Positions 36,023 to 46,578 of a DNA stretch of 64,000 nucleotides are shown one piece after another (within the stretch, counting starts at the first letter, position 1; every line of letters starts with the position of its first letter). This DNA is from Rhypophila decipiens. Its lineage: Eukaryota; Ascomycota; Sordariomycetes; Sordariales; Naviculisporaceae. The translations under genes were made by a program, and so were the position numbers. The stretch is taken from positions 248,001 through 312,000 of the forward strand of contig MU858069.1 of the NCBI GenBank assembly GCA_033297075.1, in the 5' to 3' direction. The notes below the pieces were generated by a model that worked only from the letters and a program-made list of their open reading frames with translations, made no database searches and was not told where the DNA came from.

Positions 36023-37157
36023 GATGAGCTTGGGACCGTTCAGACGTAGGTAATAGATTCTACCCACCAGCTTTCACATTCACCTCGCCTATTCCGCCCG
36101 CCCTCCGCTTTCATTCAAGATGTACCTTTTAAGCTAATCTGTCGGTCTGTGGTGTTTGGTAGGATAAATCTGATTACCTCGCCATGAAATGCTATCCAAC
36201 AGCGATCGTCGTTTCGCCTTTAAAGCAACGACGAATTCAATGTCAGAAGCCTAGCATGCTGCTCAAAACGCATGGAAACAGCTCGGCGTAATAAGCGACC
36301 CATACAAATCTGTATATAATCTCTCTTCCGTCCGTTGCTCTGGTTGCTTAAAAGGGTCGCTACACCAAACAGCGATGGAGCTCTCGTATGACCTAGATCT
36401 TGTACACCAATCTTTACTTATTAGATCATCTAGCGGGTGCTCATGGCTAAAACGTGACAATACGAGGATTAATACAATCAAGATCAAACCGGTATCCAGC
36501 AAGCTTGGGGGATTGAAATCCAGTTCAAGGGGTCCGCTTATTCGAATATTATACAGCATCAAGGATACGCTACATTGAGGGCACAACGTCAAAACGTGTA
36601 CGTCGCTCTACAATGAGTGGTGAACTTGATGTATAATGATATTGTTCCCACAGATGAATGGACTTGAGGCAGACATAAGGGCCTGCAGGCTAGCTGGTTA
36701 CATGTACGGATACAATATGGGGCTTAATAAACAGGCACCATTACTTTCATATAAGTCCAATCTGACTTTCTCACCCAGTTAGGGCATTAATTACAACCAT
36801 TCAAGGCATTAATTTCAGCTAGAAGTAGTCAAGACCTTCCTAAGCTATGCCCAAATCGACAATGGTCAAAAGTAACATGGTTGTCAGAACTATCATAGAC
36901 GGCAGACTGCAGGGAAAGAACCGGTATTATTCAACACTAAAAACACGGTACCAAGAACGGCTTTAAAAGCAGACGCAAAGTCAATGCATTCATTTATACA
37001 CAATCAGACCAACGCGGTGATGAACGGACACGCGCGGTTCACTCGGTCAGCAACGCCTAAGGAAAAGGAAACAAAACCAACCGTCCCCATGCAATCAATA
37101 CCACTCGACGAGAAAAGAAAAGCACGATAAACTACCAGTGTATGATTGCCTATTTTA
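36023..37157. other. Convergent gap between mitoferrin and the P58IPK-like gene
   Basis: 1.1 kb that holds both 3' UTRs and probably intervening spacer. At 36781-36822 two copies of a GGCATTAATT motif 23 bp apart resemble the internal repeats of the TIR element at 60350. No gene seen. Confidence 0.45.
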
Positions 37158-38784
37158 TTAACCTCCAAAGGGGAAACCGCCAGGGAAGCCGCCGGACCCA
37201 AACTTGAAGTTGAACTGTTGACCGCCGCCCTGCTGGTACATGAACGGGTGACCGCCCTGGCCAAATGGGTTTCCGCCGTGCTGCTGCTCGTGCGAGTTGG
37301 GGTCGTCGCCGCGGTCGAAGCGAGCGCGGAGCTCGGGGTCGCTGAGGACCTCGTACGCCTCGTTGATGCTCGCCATCTTCTTCTCGGCGGACTCCTTGGT
37401 GAGACCCTGCTTGGCGGCCTTGTCTGGGTGGTGCTGCTTGGAGAGTTTCCGGTACGCGGCCTTGATTTGGCGCTCGTCGGCGTCGTGGGCTACGCCGAGG
37501 ACCTTGTAATAGTCCTTGTTCTTGCTGCGCTTCAGGGCGACCTGGGCTTTTTGCATGAGGGGGTTGATGATGTCTTGTTTCTCTGGGCGGACTTCCGCTG
37601 CGGTCTTGAGAGTGTGTATGCTGGCTTCGTATTCCTCTGCATCGAGCTGGACCTTGGCTTTGTGCAAGAGAGCATAGAGAGAGTTCTCGTTTAGTTTGAG
37701 TGATTCCTCGCAGAATTCGCCTGCTTTTTTGCTGTTGGACTACACCATGACTGTTAGTTATCAAGTGTTTGGAAATTTTCAAGAGGTTGCTTACCTCGTA
37801 GTACGCCTGGCAAGCCATCTCTACCAGGTTCGCTACCAATGCATTACCAGCCGACTGAGGGATCACCCCATCGTCGCGGAGAGTTTTTACTTGAGCCTTG
37901 ACCTCTTGTATTAAACCCTCGCTGTCACTCGTCGAAACAAGGTGTCGAACCGCGGTCATGGGCTGATTCTTCTCCAGGGCCTTGGTGACTTTCTGTAAAG
38001 TCTTCTCCGTCGCCTTTTCTTCTTTCAAAAGTTTCTTGCAAATCTTGGAGTCTGGGTCGGAGTGCAAGCATTTCCGGATCGCCGCCATACCCCCTTGCAG
38101 GTCACCTAGAGCGTAAAATGTGGTTGCCGAGATCTTGACGTGTGGTGATGTGTCTCCAGGCTTCATCTGCAAAACATGTTGCAGGTCGCTCATGCCCATC
38201 TCTATATCGCCACGCTCAAAGAGACATCGGGACCGTAAATCGCGAAGCGATACCGCCCTGTTTGCTACTTGGATAGCGATGCCAGCTTGGGAAACGCACT
38301 CCTCCCAGTTGCCACTCTTCGCAGCAGCTTCCGCCAGAGCGGCTGCCCCTTGTGCCTCCTCTACCAATGCGACCTCTTCCATCTTATTCGCCTTTTTGTA
38401 CTGTTCCTTGGCCCCCTCCCAGTCGGCACTCCGCGCCTTGAGCTTCGCGAGCTGAACATGGGCGCCTTCGAAGCCTGGTTTGATAGCCAACACTTTGTTG
38501 AAGTCCTCGGTCGCCTGCGACGTGCGACCAAGTGACAGATAAGTGGTGGCACGCTTGAACAGGGTCAAGTAGTTGGAGGGGTCCCGGGAAATAGCAACGT
38601 CATAGTAGAGGAGGGCATCGTGGGTCTCGCCCTTGGAGAGATGGCTCTGCGCTGTCGCGAGCAGCGAAGAAACCGGCGTGTCAGAGGGGATATCGGAAGC
38701 CGACAAGGCTGCGACCAGCGATGCCGGTGTTGACAGCAAGCCAACGCTGGCAGCGAAGGCGAGGGTTGACAGGCGGACAAGCAT
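37158..38784 (-). CDS. ER-lumenal TPR/J-domain co-chaperone, P58IPK (DNAJC3)-like
   Basis: Two exons, 38784-37795 and 37739-37158, encode 523 residues. The N-terminus ([25 protein letters not shown]) is a signal peptide. Tandem TPR motifs fill residues about 40-395, for example [30 protein letters not shown]. The J domain lies at about 406-475 with the HPD motif at 434-436 (KQHHPDKAA). The tail is Gly/Phe/Gln-rich and ends in FPGGFPFGG. The ER form recruits BiP/Kar2 through the HPD motif and holds unfolded clients on the TPRs. No C-terminal HDEL is present, so retention must come from interactions; this is normal for DNAJC3. The gene is divergent from GAR1. Confidence 0.92.
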
Positions 38785-39569
38785 TGTTAACAAGTGGTGA
38801 TGGGCTGCGATGGTAGAGGGTGGGTACTTGATTCGTTCAGTGCTTGGTGGACTATAGTGATTTGTAAAACTATCGGGGTCGCAGGGCGTCAAAAGGGGGG
38901 CATGTAAAGCCCAAAACACTATGCTGTCATCCAAATACTCGCAGAGAAGAGAAAGGTGATTAACGACTGTCACACGAAGGGTTGGTGATGCTGATATGTT
39001 TGGGACTGAAAGGGTCACTAACAAACTGCCAGCTTGTCCTTTCACGTTCCGAGCAACGAGTGAGGCTCAATGTCTAAAAAGGGTGCTGAGAACCAGCAAG
39101 TATCCCGGCCGCGTTGTGCTAGAAGATTCCTTGACTGCCATAGAAAATGGCTGAAGAGAGAGGTACCCGTGAACGGAAATCTGGCCACTAAGCCCCATGG
39201 TACTCAGCGGTCCTGGTGGGGCGCTTCTGCAACGACCACGCGGGGCAGGGGGTCCGTGGAAATCAGGAACCTGGAACCGGCGCAAACTTTTAGAGAGAAT
39301 TTATTGTGGGGCTGTGGGGAGATGCAAGGCAGAAAGCTTACCGCCTTTAATAGATGGTTAGAGGAACAAGGGTCAAAAAAATCAACGGATGAAGGTGAAT
39401 TGAACTTTTTTTTTTTTTAAGTTCAATTGCTGCTCATGATTGACGGCGAGACCACAACAGCGAAACACCACGACACACGATTAAGACGGACTTCTCAATA
39501 AGGCACCGATTTTGAACCCGACTCACGAATTCAATTAATCCAGCGGGAATTTTCTATTAATCGGCCGTT
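38785..39569. promoter_or_regulatory. Divergent promoter of the P58IPK-like gene and GAR1
   Basis: About 785 bp. It contains a perfect 10-bp inverted repeat (AATTGAACTT / AAGTTCAATT) flanking an 11-bp T-rich loop at 39398-39428, 140 bp upstream of GAR1. A 116-codon frame at 39070-39420 ends in that T-run and is not called. No unfolded-protein-response element was seen with confidence. Confidence 0.45.
39398..39428. repeat. Perfect inverted repeat around a poly-T tract
   Basis: The arms are 39398-39407 and 39419-39428, both 10 bp and identical in reverse complement. With the loop of T residues the run is 13 T in a row. It could form a cruciform or a stem-loop in RNA, or act as a poly(dA:dT) nucleosome-excluding element of the GAR1 promoter. 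Confidence 0.6.
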
Positions 39570-40353
39570 ATGTCTTTCCGTGGCGGTGGAGCTCCACGGG
39601 GTCGTGGAGGCGGCGGCGGCTTTGGCGGTCGAGGAGGTGAGCGCAACAGTCTATGAAGAAAATCGGGAATTTTGGCTAACATCATGGGCGCAGGACGTGG
39701 TGGCTTTGCTCCTCGCGACATGGGTCCTCCCGCTACCGTGCTCGAAATGGGCAAATTCATTCACTCGTGCGAGGGCGAGATGGTCTGTGAGAGCACCAAC
39801 CCAAAAGTTCCTCAGTTCAACGCCCAGATCTTCCTTGAGAATAAGGTACGTTGCCTTTCCTATTAGTATCCTTTGCGAAGGGCTGAGCTTTGGAGCGCTA
39901 ACATCTTTCCAGACTGCAGTTGGCAAGGTTGACGAAGTCCTCGGCCCCATCAACCAAGTCTACTTCACGATTAAACCCTCCGAGGGTATCCAAGCCACCT
40001 CGTTCAAACACGGCGACAAATTCTACATTGCTGGAGAGAAACTCTTACCGATGGAGAGATTCCTACCCAAGCCGAAGCCTCCCCCAGGAAGCATGAACAA
40101 GGTGAAGAAGGCAGGCCGTGGAGGTGCAGGGCGCGGTGGTCGTGGTGGTTCCGGGTTTTCGCGCGGCGGTCGCGGAGGCGGTCGTGGAGGTGCTGGGGGT
40201 TTTGGCGGAGGCGGTTTCGGCGGCAGGGGCGGAGGTCGTGGAGGAGGTCGTGGAGGCGCTCCTCGTGGTGGCAGCGGTGGAAGAGGTGGCTTTGGCGGCT
40301 TCTCACGTGGTGGAAGAGGTGGCGGGGGTGGCAGAGGTCGGGGGGGCTATTGA
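39570..40353 (+). CDS. GAR1: H/ACA ribonucleoprotein core protein Gar1
   Basis: Three exons, 39570-39636, 39694-39845 and 39913-40353, encode 219 residues. The Gar1 core ([83 protein letters not shown]) lies between two Gly/Arg-rich domains. The first is about 25 residues ([14 protein letters not shown]); the second is about 80 residues of GGR, GRG and GGF repeats at the C-terminus. Gar1 binds Cbf5 in box H/ACA particles, which pseudouridylate rRNA and snRNA in the nucleolus. The first intron sits inside the first glycine-rich domain. Confidence 0.97.
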
Positions 40354-40700
40354 AATGCATGCCAATCGATGGATCCTGGAAATCAGCACCTCTTTTCAGC
40401 GTTGAGCCACACTGCCGCGAGTAGAGATAGGAGTTGTATTTGGGGTCTGGAATGGTTAAACGGCGTTATGGTGAGGGTATGGGAAATTATATGTTTGCTT
40501 TTTTTTTCTAGGAAACCTATGGTGGCTACTGGACATGGAAAACTACAAACAAGGCCGTTTTGAATCACAAGCGTCCGTCAAGGGGTAGTCATTGATGGCT
40601 GCGATGCAATTTTGGTGGCCAACAATAGACATTGCTTCCAGCCCAAAGCACTGTCGTGGCGGTGTCCCGGCTGCACAGCTGACGGACCCCGAAGGCTATA
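40354..40700. other. Convergent 3' region between GAR1 and the transporter gene
   Basis: About 350 bases with both 3' UTRs. A T-run near 40500 could aid polyadenylation. Nothing else seen. Confidence 0.45.
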
Positions 40701-43389
40701 TCAAGCCCATTCAGACTTCTGACGCGTGAATCGGGTATAGCAGCAGCCTCGTAGCGAAAAACAAAGAGCTAAAAGGACACCCATAAACCCTAGTCCCGTA
40801 CCAAAATACTGTCCTGCTCTCACCCCTGGCAACATGCTCTCCTTTCCTTCGTTGGTATACTTGATTTTTGGGTCAGCTGGCTGGATAGACACCCTTTCGG
40901 AGGAATCAGACTTACTACTTCGATTGTGCCAGATATCCCCAGTGCTAGGGAAATCCTTCACGATGCCACAAATCAGCGCAAGGGAATAACGAATCAAGGG
41001 TGTGTTTTGGACGTACGAATAGTTAACAGTGGTTACCACCAAGCTCGCAGCGATGCCCTAGAGACAGGTCAGCCACGGGAGATGCAGAGAAAATTAATGC
41101 AGGTTGAACGTCGGCATACCTGATGCTCTTTGGAGACACCATTGCTCAAAAGAATGGTAGCCTGGGTTTATCGTCCGCGTTAGTATTGTATTGTCGGAAA
41201 AGGGAAGAGGGAACTGGTCGCTGTACCGCCGGGTTGCTCATGTCCATCCCCTGCGAGTTGGTAGGTGGTTAGCACGGATTGAGTACTGGCATGAACGTGG
41301 AGGAGAGGAAGCCGCTGCAGAACTTACGAAGGGCATGATCAGTATACTCAGAAAGATCCTGAGCCAGTATGTCTCTCCAAGCGGCGCGGCCGCGAATAAC
41401 ACGCTCCCCAGGAAAAAGGCCAACATGGATACAAGCATGATCCAGTGTGGCTTCACCCGCATGATCATATAACCCGCGAGGAAACTGGCCGCGAGTCCGG
41501 TAATAGGTCTGGTCAAGGATCAAGGACGGAATACGTCAGTCAGGACTGGTCGTGAGCGGTATGGGTGGACCATGAAGGCAGGGAATCGACTTACGCGGGA
41601 GTGAAGTGTATGCATGACTTCAAAGGACTCCAGCCCCGGAATCCTTCCAGGATGGCAAAGCTGTAGTAGATCCAAATACCGAAGCAGCCCCAACCAGCAG
41701 CAGTGCAGCCCAGCACAAAGTTGGTGGTGGATGTTAATGCTGAGATTGGCACAAGAGGATACTTGGCGCTTGAGCACTCATGCAATATAAACCACCACGT
41801 AAGCAAGATGCCAATGATCAACAAAAAGGAAACGTAGGGTGTGGACCACGAGACGATGGGTGCTTGGTTGACAGCAAAGTTCACCAAGACGAGGCCGCTT
41901 ACTCCCAGTATCATACCAAATCCATCGAGCTGTACCCAGAAGCTGTCTTGGGATTGTCGTTTTGATGCCCCGGGCCTGGGCAAGGCGAGGCTGCCCATCA
42001 CTCCAAGGCCCGCACACATGATTGCCATCAGCCAGAAGGCCCACGGCCATGAACCGTACTCGGCGAAGAGACTGGCCACAATTCCCCCCATCACAAACCC
42101 AAGCGGCGCACTCGCCCCGAAGAGACAAAGAACTGTCTTTTTTCTCGGACCGGGCGGATAGGTCCTCCCAAGCATCGCCTGCCCGTTAGGCACAAGAAGG
42201 GAAGGGCCGATACCCTTGCTCACACGGCCAAGGTTAGACTTGTATACAGCAGTGCAATTGGGGTGAAACTCACTTGCATGGCTCGGCAGAAGCAAAAATA
42301 AACATTTCCATTGTGCCCGGCACTCTGAACGCCGGGAGCGAACCCTACAGCGAGGCTCCAGAGAGAGAACCAGACACACCCAATAAGGAAAATCATCCGG
42401 TGTCCAAACAAGTCCCCCAAGCGCCCCGATGGGAGAACGAAAGTGGCTGACGTTAGACCGTATGCCGCCGAGTACCAGGCGAGGACACCGGGGTTGGAGT
42501 CTGGAAACGACCGCCCTATTATCTGAGCCGGAACCATTGCTTGGGCCAAACCGGTGAGCATGAGCATCTGGGCCAGGCAAATCACAAGAACAAACCAGAT
42601 CTCCTGCCAGAAAGTGAAGCCAGCTGGCTGCTTTGGCGCTGGAGGGTCCGATTTGTAGGGATTCTGACTTGCCCCCAACTCTGGCGCCATAAGTTTTATG
42701 CTATCTTCTTCCACCGTTTGTTGGGACAGATACTGCCGCGGGTTGAATAAAGCGATCGGGCTTGTGCGGTCCAGCATTGTCTTTCGACGAAACCCTCTCC
42801 GGCTGCCTGGCTCATAGGAGCTATGTCTGTGTGTCGCTCTTGACCCATCCGAGACTTCTGGCGAGGTCTTCGGTGGCGGAGATCCCTTGTAGGACAGTTG
42901 GGGGTACTGAAGGTCAATACCGGCCTTGACATCGGGAGACGGCACAAGTGTCGATGAAGACCCCGAGATTTGTACGAGGCCAAGGCGAGCTTCCAACGAT
43001 TCCGACGACTCACTGAACACATTGCCATATCGTGACGATAGAAGCCCCGGTCGCAAGACTGTCTGTCGCGAAACTTGGTGGTCGACATGATGACGATCGG
43101 TTGAATCTGAGCGTGCGCGAGGGACTGACATCGGTGCCTCCGGAGGGGATAGGATGCCCCGGCCCTGTATGGCATCCTTCCTGTCTGTTGATGAATCTCC
43201 CGCCGATGGAGATAACGTCGTCCCGGACCCGATTGCCGTCCCAAGGACACCCGGTTCTTGAGAATGCGCCGTAGTCTGCAGCTGTCTCTTCATCGATTCC
43301 GTCGCCGCCACCATGGCATACGCTGCTCGTTGCAGCGCTTCAATCGGCTCCGAGTCTCCCCAGGCTGGAAGCGCACGTCTATTTTCCAT
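40701..43389 (-). CDS. Major facilitator superfamily transporter, DHA2 / Atr1-Amf1 type
   Basis: Six exons, 43389-42274, 42214-41595, 41508-41328, 41250-41227, 41161-41120 and 41057-40701, give 779 residues. Exons 4 and 5 are very small (24 and 42 nt). Residues 1-280 are a long hydrophilic Ser/Pro-rich tail. The membrane domain starts at FWQEIWFVLVICLAQMLMLTGL and has the MFS motif A-like GRLGDLFGHRMIF and GIGPSLLVPNGQAMLGR; about 14 helices are expected. The pattern is that of fungal DHA2 drug/proton antiporters related to Atr1 and low-affinity ammonium transporter Amf1; the substrate is not known. In the last exon an 11-codon stretch (41016-40984) interrupts a conserved helix entry and begins like an intron donor (see findings). 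The first ATG was chosen because the frame upstream has only a TTG start. Confidence 0.86.
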
Positions 43390-43811
43390 TCTGTGACGAC
43401 GAGATGGTCCAATGAAGCTTACTATCCGTACTATCTTGCACAAACTTGACAGGACCAGTTATGGCGGCGATGAGCGAACTCAGCTTGAAAAGGGAAGCGA
43501 CCCAGCCACATCATAGGGAGACCTTGGAATGCCGAGTCGACGGGGAGACGGGCAAGCGATGAAAGGAATGGGTTCAAGGAAGCAGATTTTCTAGTGAGAA
43601 GGGAGAGACATTTGTGAAGTTCCACCCCTTTCTCGAGAAGAAGTCAATCAGGCAGGTACAACAGGTCATTCTGAGGCTGCAGTTTATGCTATACACCAAA
43701 CAAAACTTGAACGATCTCAACACGAACGTAAGGCCCAAAGTTGGCAAGAGGAGCTAGGGAAAAGGAAACAAAGAGAAACGAGAAAGAGCCACCGCTCCAG
43801 CTCCAGCTCCA
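43390..43811. other. Gap between the transporter and SLM1 genes
   Basis: About 420 bases that hold the promoter of the transporter (reading leftwards) and the 3' UTR of the SLM1-like gene. Nothing else seen. Confidence 0.45.
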
Positions 43812-46578
43812 TCATGAGGACCCCGATGCAGCCGCCCTTGGATACTCTCCAGGAATGTGGAGATGGGAGATGGTCGGAATGCTATCATTGCGCACTGCCC
43901 CGCCACCCGGCCTCGTCGGTTTCCCATCCAGATATGCCCCGCCATTCACAGTCCCTCCCATGATCTCATCCTGGCCACCCGCTTCGCCATCGCCGGGTCG
44001 ACGACGATCGGATTCCGCGCGCCAGCCATTCCCCGGCCCGGTAGAAGCTGGAACGGCATTTATGACGACACTGGCGCTTCCCCGACCGTCGCCGGTTTCC
44101 GATCCATAGCCGAACTGGGCCGGCTCAATCCGCACTGGTCGCACATCCGGGTTGTTGTTGTTATCGCCATATGAAGCTGCGTTGGTCGACTTGCCTGCCC
44201 GCTTGACGGAGGAATTAGTTGCCATGGTATCCGGATGAGCAAGGAGAGGGTACATTCCATTCCGGCTTTCTTGGGTCAAACCAACTCCACCTGCGCTGCG
44301 CGGGTCTTGGGCCGGATAGGACTCTGCCCCATGGCTATGTCCCGCCGGCGGGACACTGGGAGCCGGAACGGCATCTTCGTTGTATCCAGAGCTTACACTG
44401 AGCGGGGAGAGGGGAACCTGTAAGCCTCGTTCCGCATTTACCTGGAGGTCGGATGGGAATCGCCCACCTGACGGACGTCGCTGCAATGCATCCTGTTTTG
44501 GGTATGGATTTGTGGCGACTGCTGTCGAAGCAAAAGGAGGATCCTCGTCGTCGTCGACCCCGTCACTGCTCACGGATGAACGCTGAGAAGACCTGCTGGC
44601 ACTCCGGCCATGGCCACGCAGGAAATTACTCCGTTCTTCTGGGCTCCTCTCCGTCATCGCCTTGATATCTTCGTACCACGCCAACATCGTATCATAGCTT
44701 TCGGCACGAAATACCCAGGTATGTCCGCGATGCATGGAGCCCGTCTGTCGGCCCTTCAAAATGAACTTGTTGGATGAAGCACCTTCGACCGAATGGGACC
44801 CTAGTTTCTGGTCGGGGAGGTACAACGACATGACCGGAGCTTGTGTCTTATCGGCAGATTTGAACTCATGAAGATGCGTGGGAGAAAGGACATACCTAAA
44901 TACGAGTTAGTTGGCAAACTTGTGCGCAAACGAGGTGCAGTGATCTCATCAACTAATGTATCATCTTGGCACACCCCATTTCTCTATGCAGAGTGGGTGG
45001 ATAAGCTAGACTCACCATCCTGCCGCGTAGCTCTTGAGGTACTTGCTCTTCCGTTCTAGGAGACCGGCTCGAATCTCCTGACAGGCGTAGTGGTCGCGTC
45101 CAGGATAATGGATGAGCTCTGCAGAGCGCATGGGCACGTCCGGGTCGACGAACCGATCATCCCTCTGGACAAAAGAGCCCCATTCAGTGTCCTTTGGCAT
45201 GGATATGGGACCTATCCGAAGTTCCTCGATGGCGTTGTAGGCCGCGTCGGATTCCCTCTTCAGAATGCCGGCGTATGCATTGTAAGACTTTTGGATCTCT
45301 CCCACTACTATGGACTCCAACTCCCGTCCAGAGTTCTCCAGATTTAAATATGCCTTCAAAGTGACGAGTAGAAAGTTAGCGACTTCTCTTGACCAAATCG
45401 GGGCCCAGTTCTAGATATAAACATACCTGATGCAAGTAATTCTCTTCGTCAATCTGCCTTTCAAGTTGGCGGTCTACAGCTAGTCTCAAAAGGTACGGAT
45501 CCTGTTTGCCCGTCGTCAGGGCGGAATCCAGTTCTGTCTGACCTAGGATTTCCTGAAGGTTATTCACAGCTCGGCGTGTCGCGTCCATTTCCTTGTCAAC
45601 CGAGTTTTTGAAGTCGCCAGATAAGTTTTTGATCTCCTTGATCTTTTGGTGTAGGTCGCTCCGCAACCCCGTAAGCGCCAATATCACATCTTCTTCAATC
45701 TCCCGGGCTTTGTTTGCTTCAATCACCGCTTGTCTGTTGTAGTTCCTCAGGATCTGCAAAGCGTCATCTAGCCCACCAGATGCGAGAAAGCCAGCCGGAG
45801 TTGAAGTATTGTTCAGAACATTTGAAAGCTTCACCAGGGATTTGGCTCGATGCTCGTAATGCGTCTGAATCTCTTTGAAGTAGGTAATGAGGTCTTTGAG
45901 AATCTTGCGCCAAGCTGCAAGCAATACGCGGGTTAGCTACTGGCGGGCTTGTGGTTGAACAGCGAATAGTAGAACAACAAAATGTATACCTTGAAACCTA
46001 TTGGCGAGCACTTCTGTCGGGTTGCCAGAAGTAGGAACAGGGCAATGAAAGGCGCTGTTGGCCTCATCCTGATCGGTAGTTGACTGGAGAGCAAGACTCC
46101 TGACACTTCCGGCTTTCATACTTCGGCGGCTACTGCTGCGCTTCAAGCTGCCGGTTCGCCGTATCGAGGGCTTTTTTCTCAACGTGTTACCTCTCGAAAG
46201 TGTCGCAGCGCCATCACCGGTGACGCCGCCGGTCACCGAGCCACCCGAGAAGGAGTTGGACCGGTGCATGCTGGTGCTGCCAGGACCCGGAGCCTCTATA
46301 ATGGAACTTCCCCGCTGGCTCGCATCCCATTCCTCCGTGAATTTTGTCGGGCGAGTGGCTATAGGGGCCGCAAGCTGAGGAACGTATTCAGGATGTGCGC
46401 TTTGCGAGTTTGCCAGAGTGTTGGACATAGTCTCGACGTCGGCGCCATTGGAACTATGGTAGTTTTGTGGCGGCTGTTGCTGTTGCTGTGGTTGAGGGAA
46501 ATAGCCAGCTCCCGTGTAGCCACGTTCGTAGTTTGCATGCAAGGAAGGAGCACCAGACGGAGACTTAGCGGTCGCCAT
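43812..46578 (-). CDS. SLM1: Slm1/Slm2-like protein with BAR-like coiled coil and PH domain
   Basis: Four exons, 46578-45990, 45914-45427, 45353-45016 and 44895-43812, encode 832 residues. Order of parts: a Gln/Ser-rich N-tail with a five-Gln run, a basic patch (RKKPSIRRTGSLKRSSSRR), a long helical BAR-like region (residues about 195-430, ILKDLITYFKEIQTHYEHRAKSLVKL and onward), then a PH domain (about 440-570) with LLERKSKYLKSYAAGWYVLSPTHLHEFK and WVFRAESYDTMLAWYEDIKAM, and a disordered Pro/Ser/Gly-rich C-tail. Slm proteins bind PI(4,5)P2 and TORC2 at eisosomes and link membrane stress to Ypk1 signalling. The C-tail lacks any motif that I can name as a calcineurin docking site. Confidence 0.93.

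Noticed and set aside
37146..37694. 182-codon plus-strand ORF
   Set aside because: It is antisense to the J domain of the P58IPK-like gene; its Val/Leu-rich product is a shadow of that GC-rich coding sequence.
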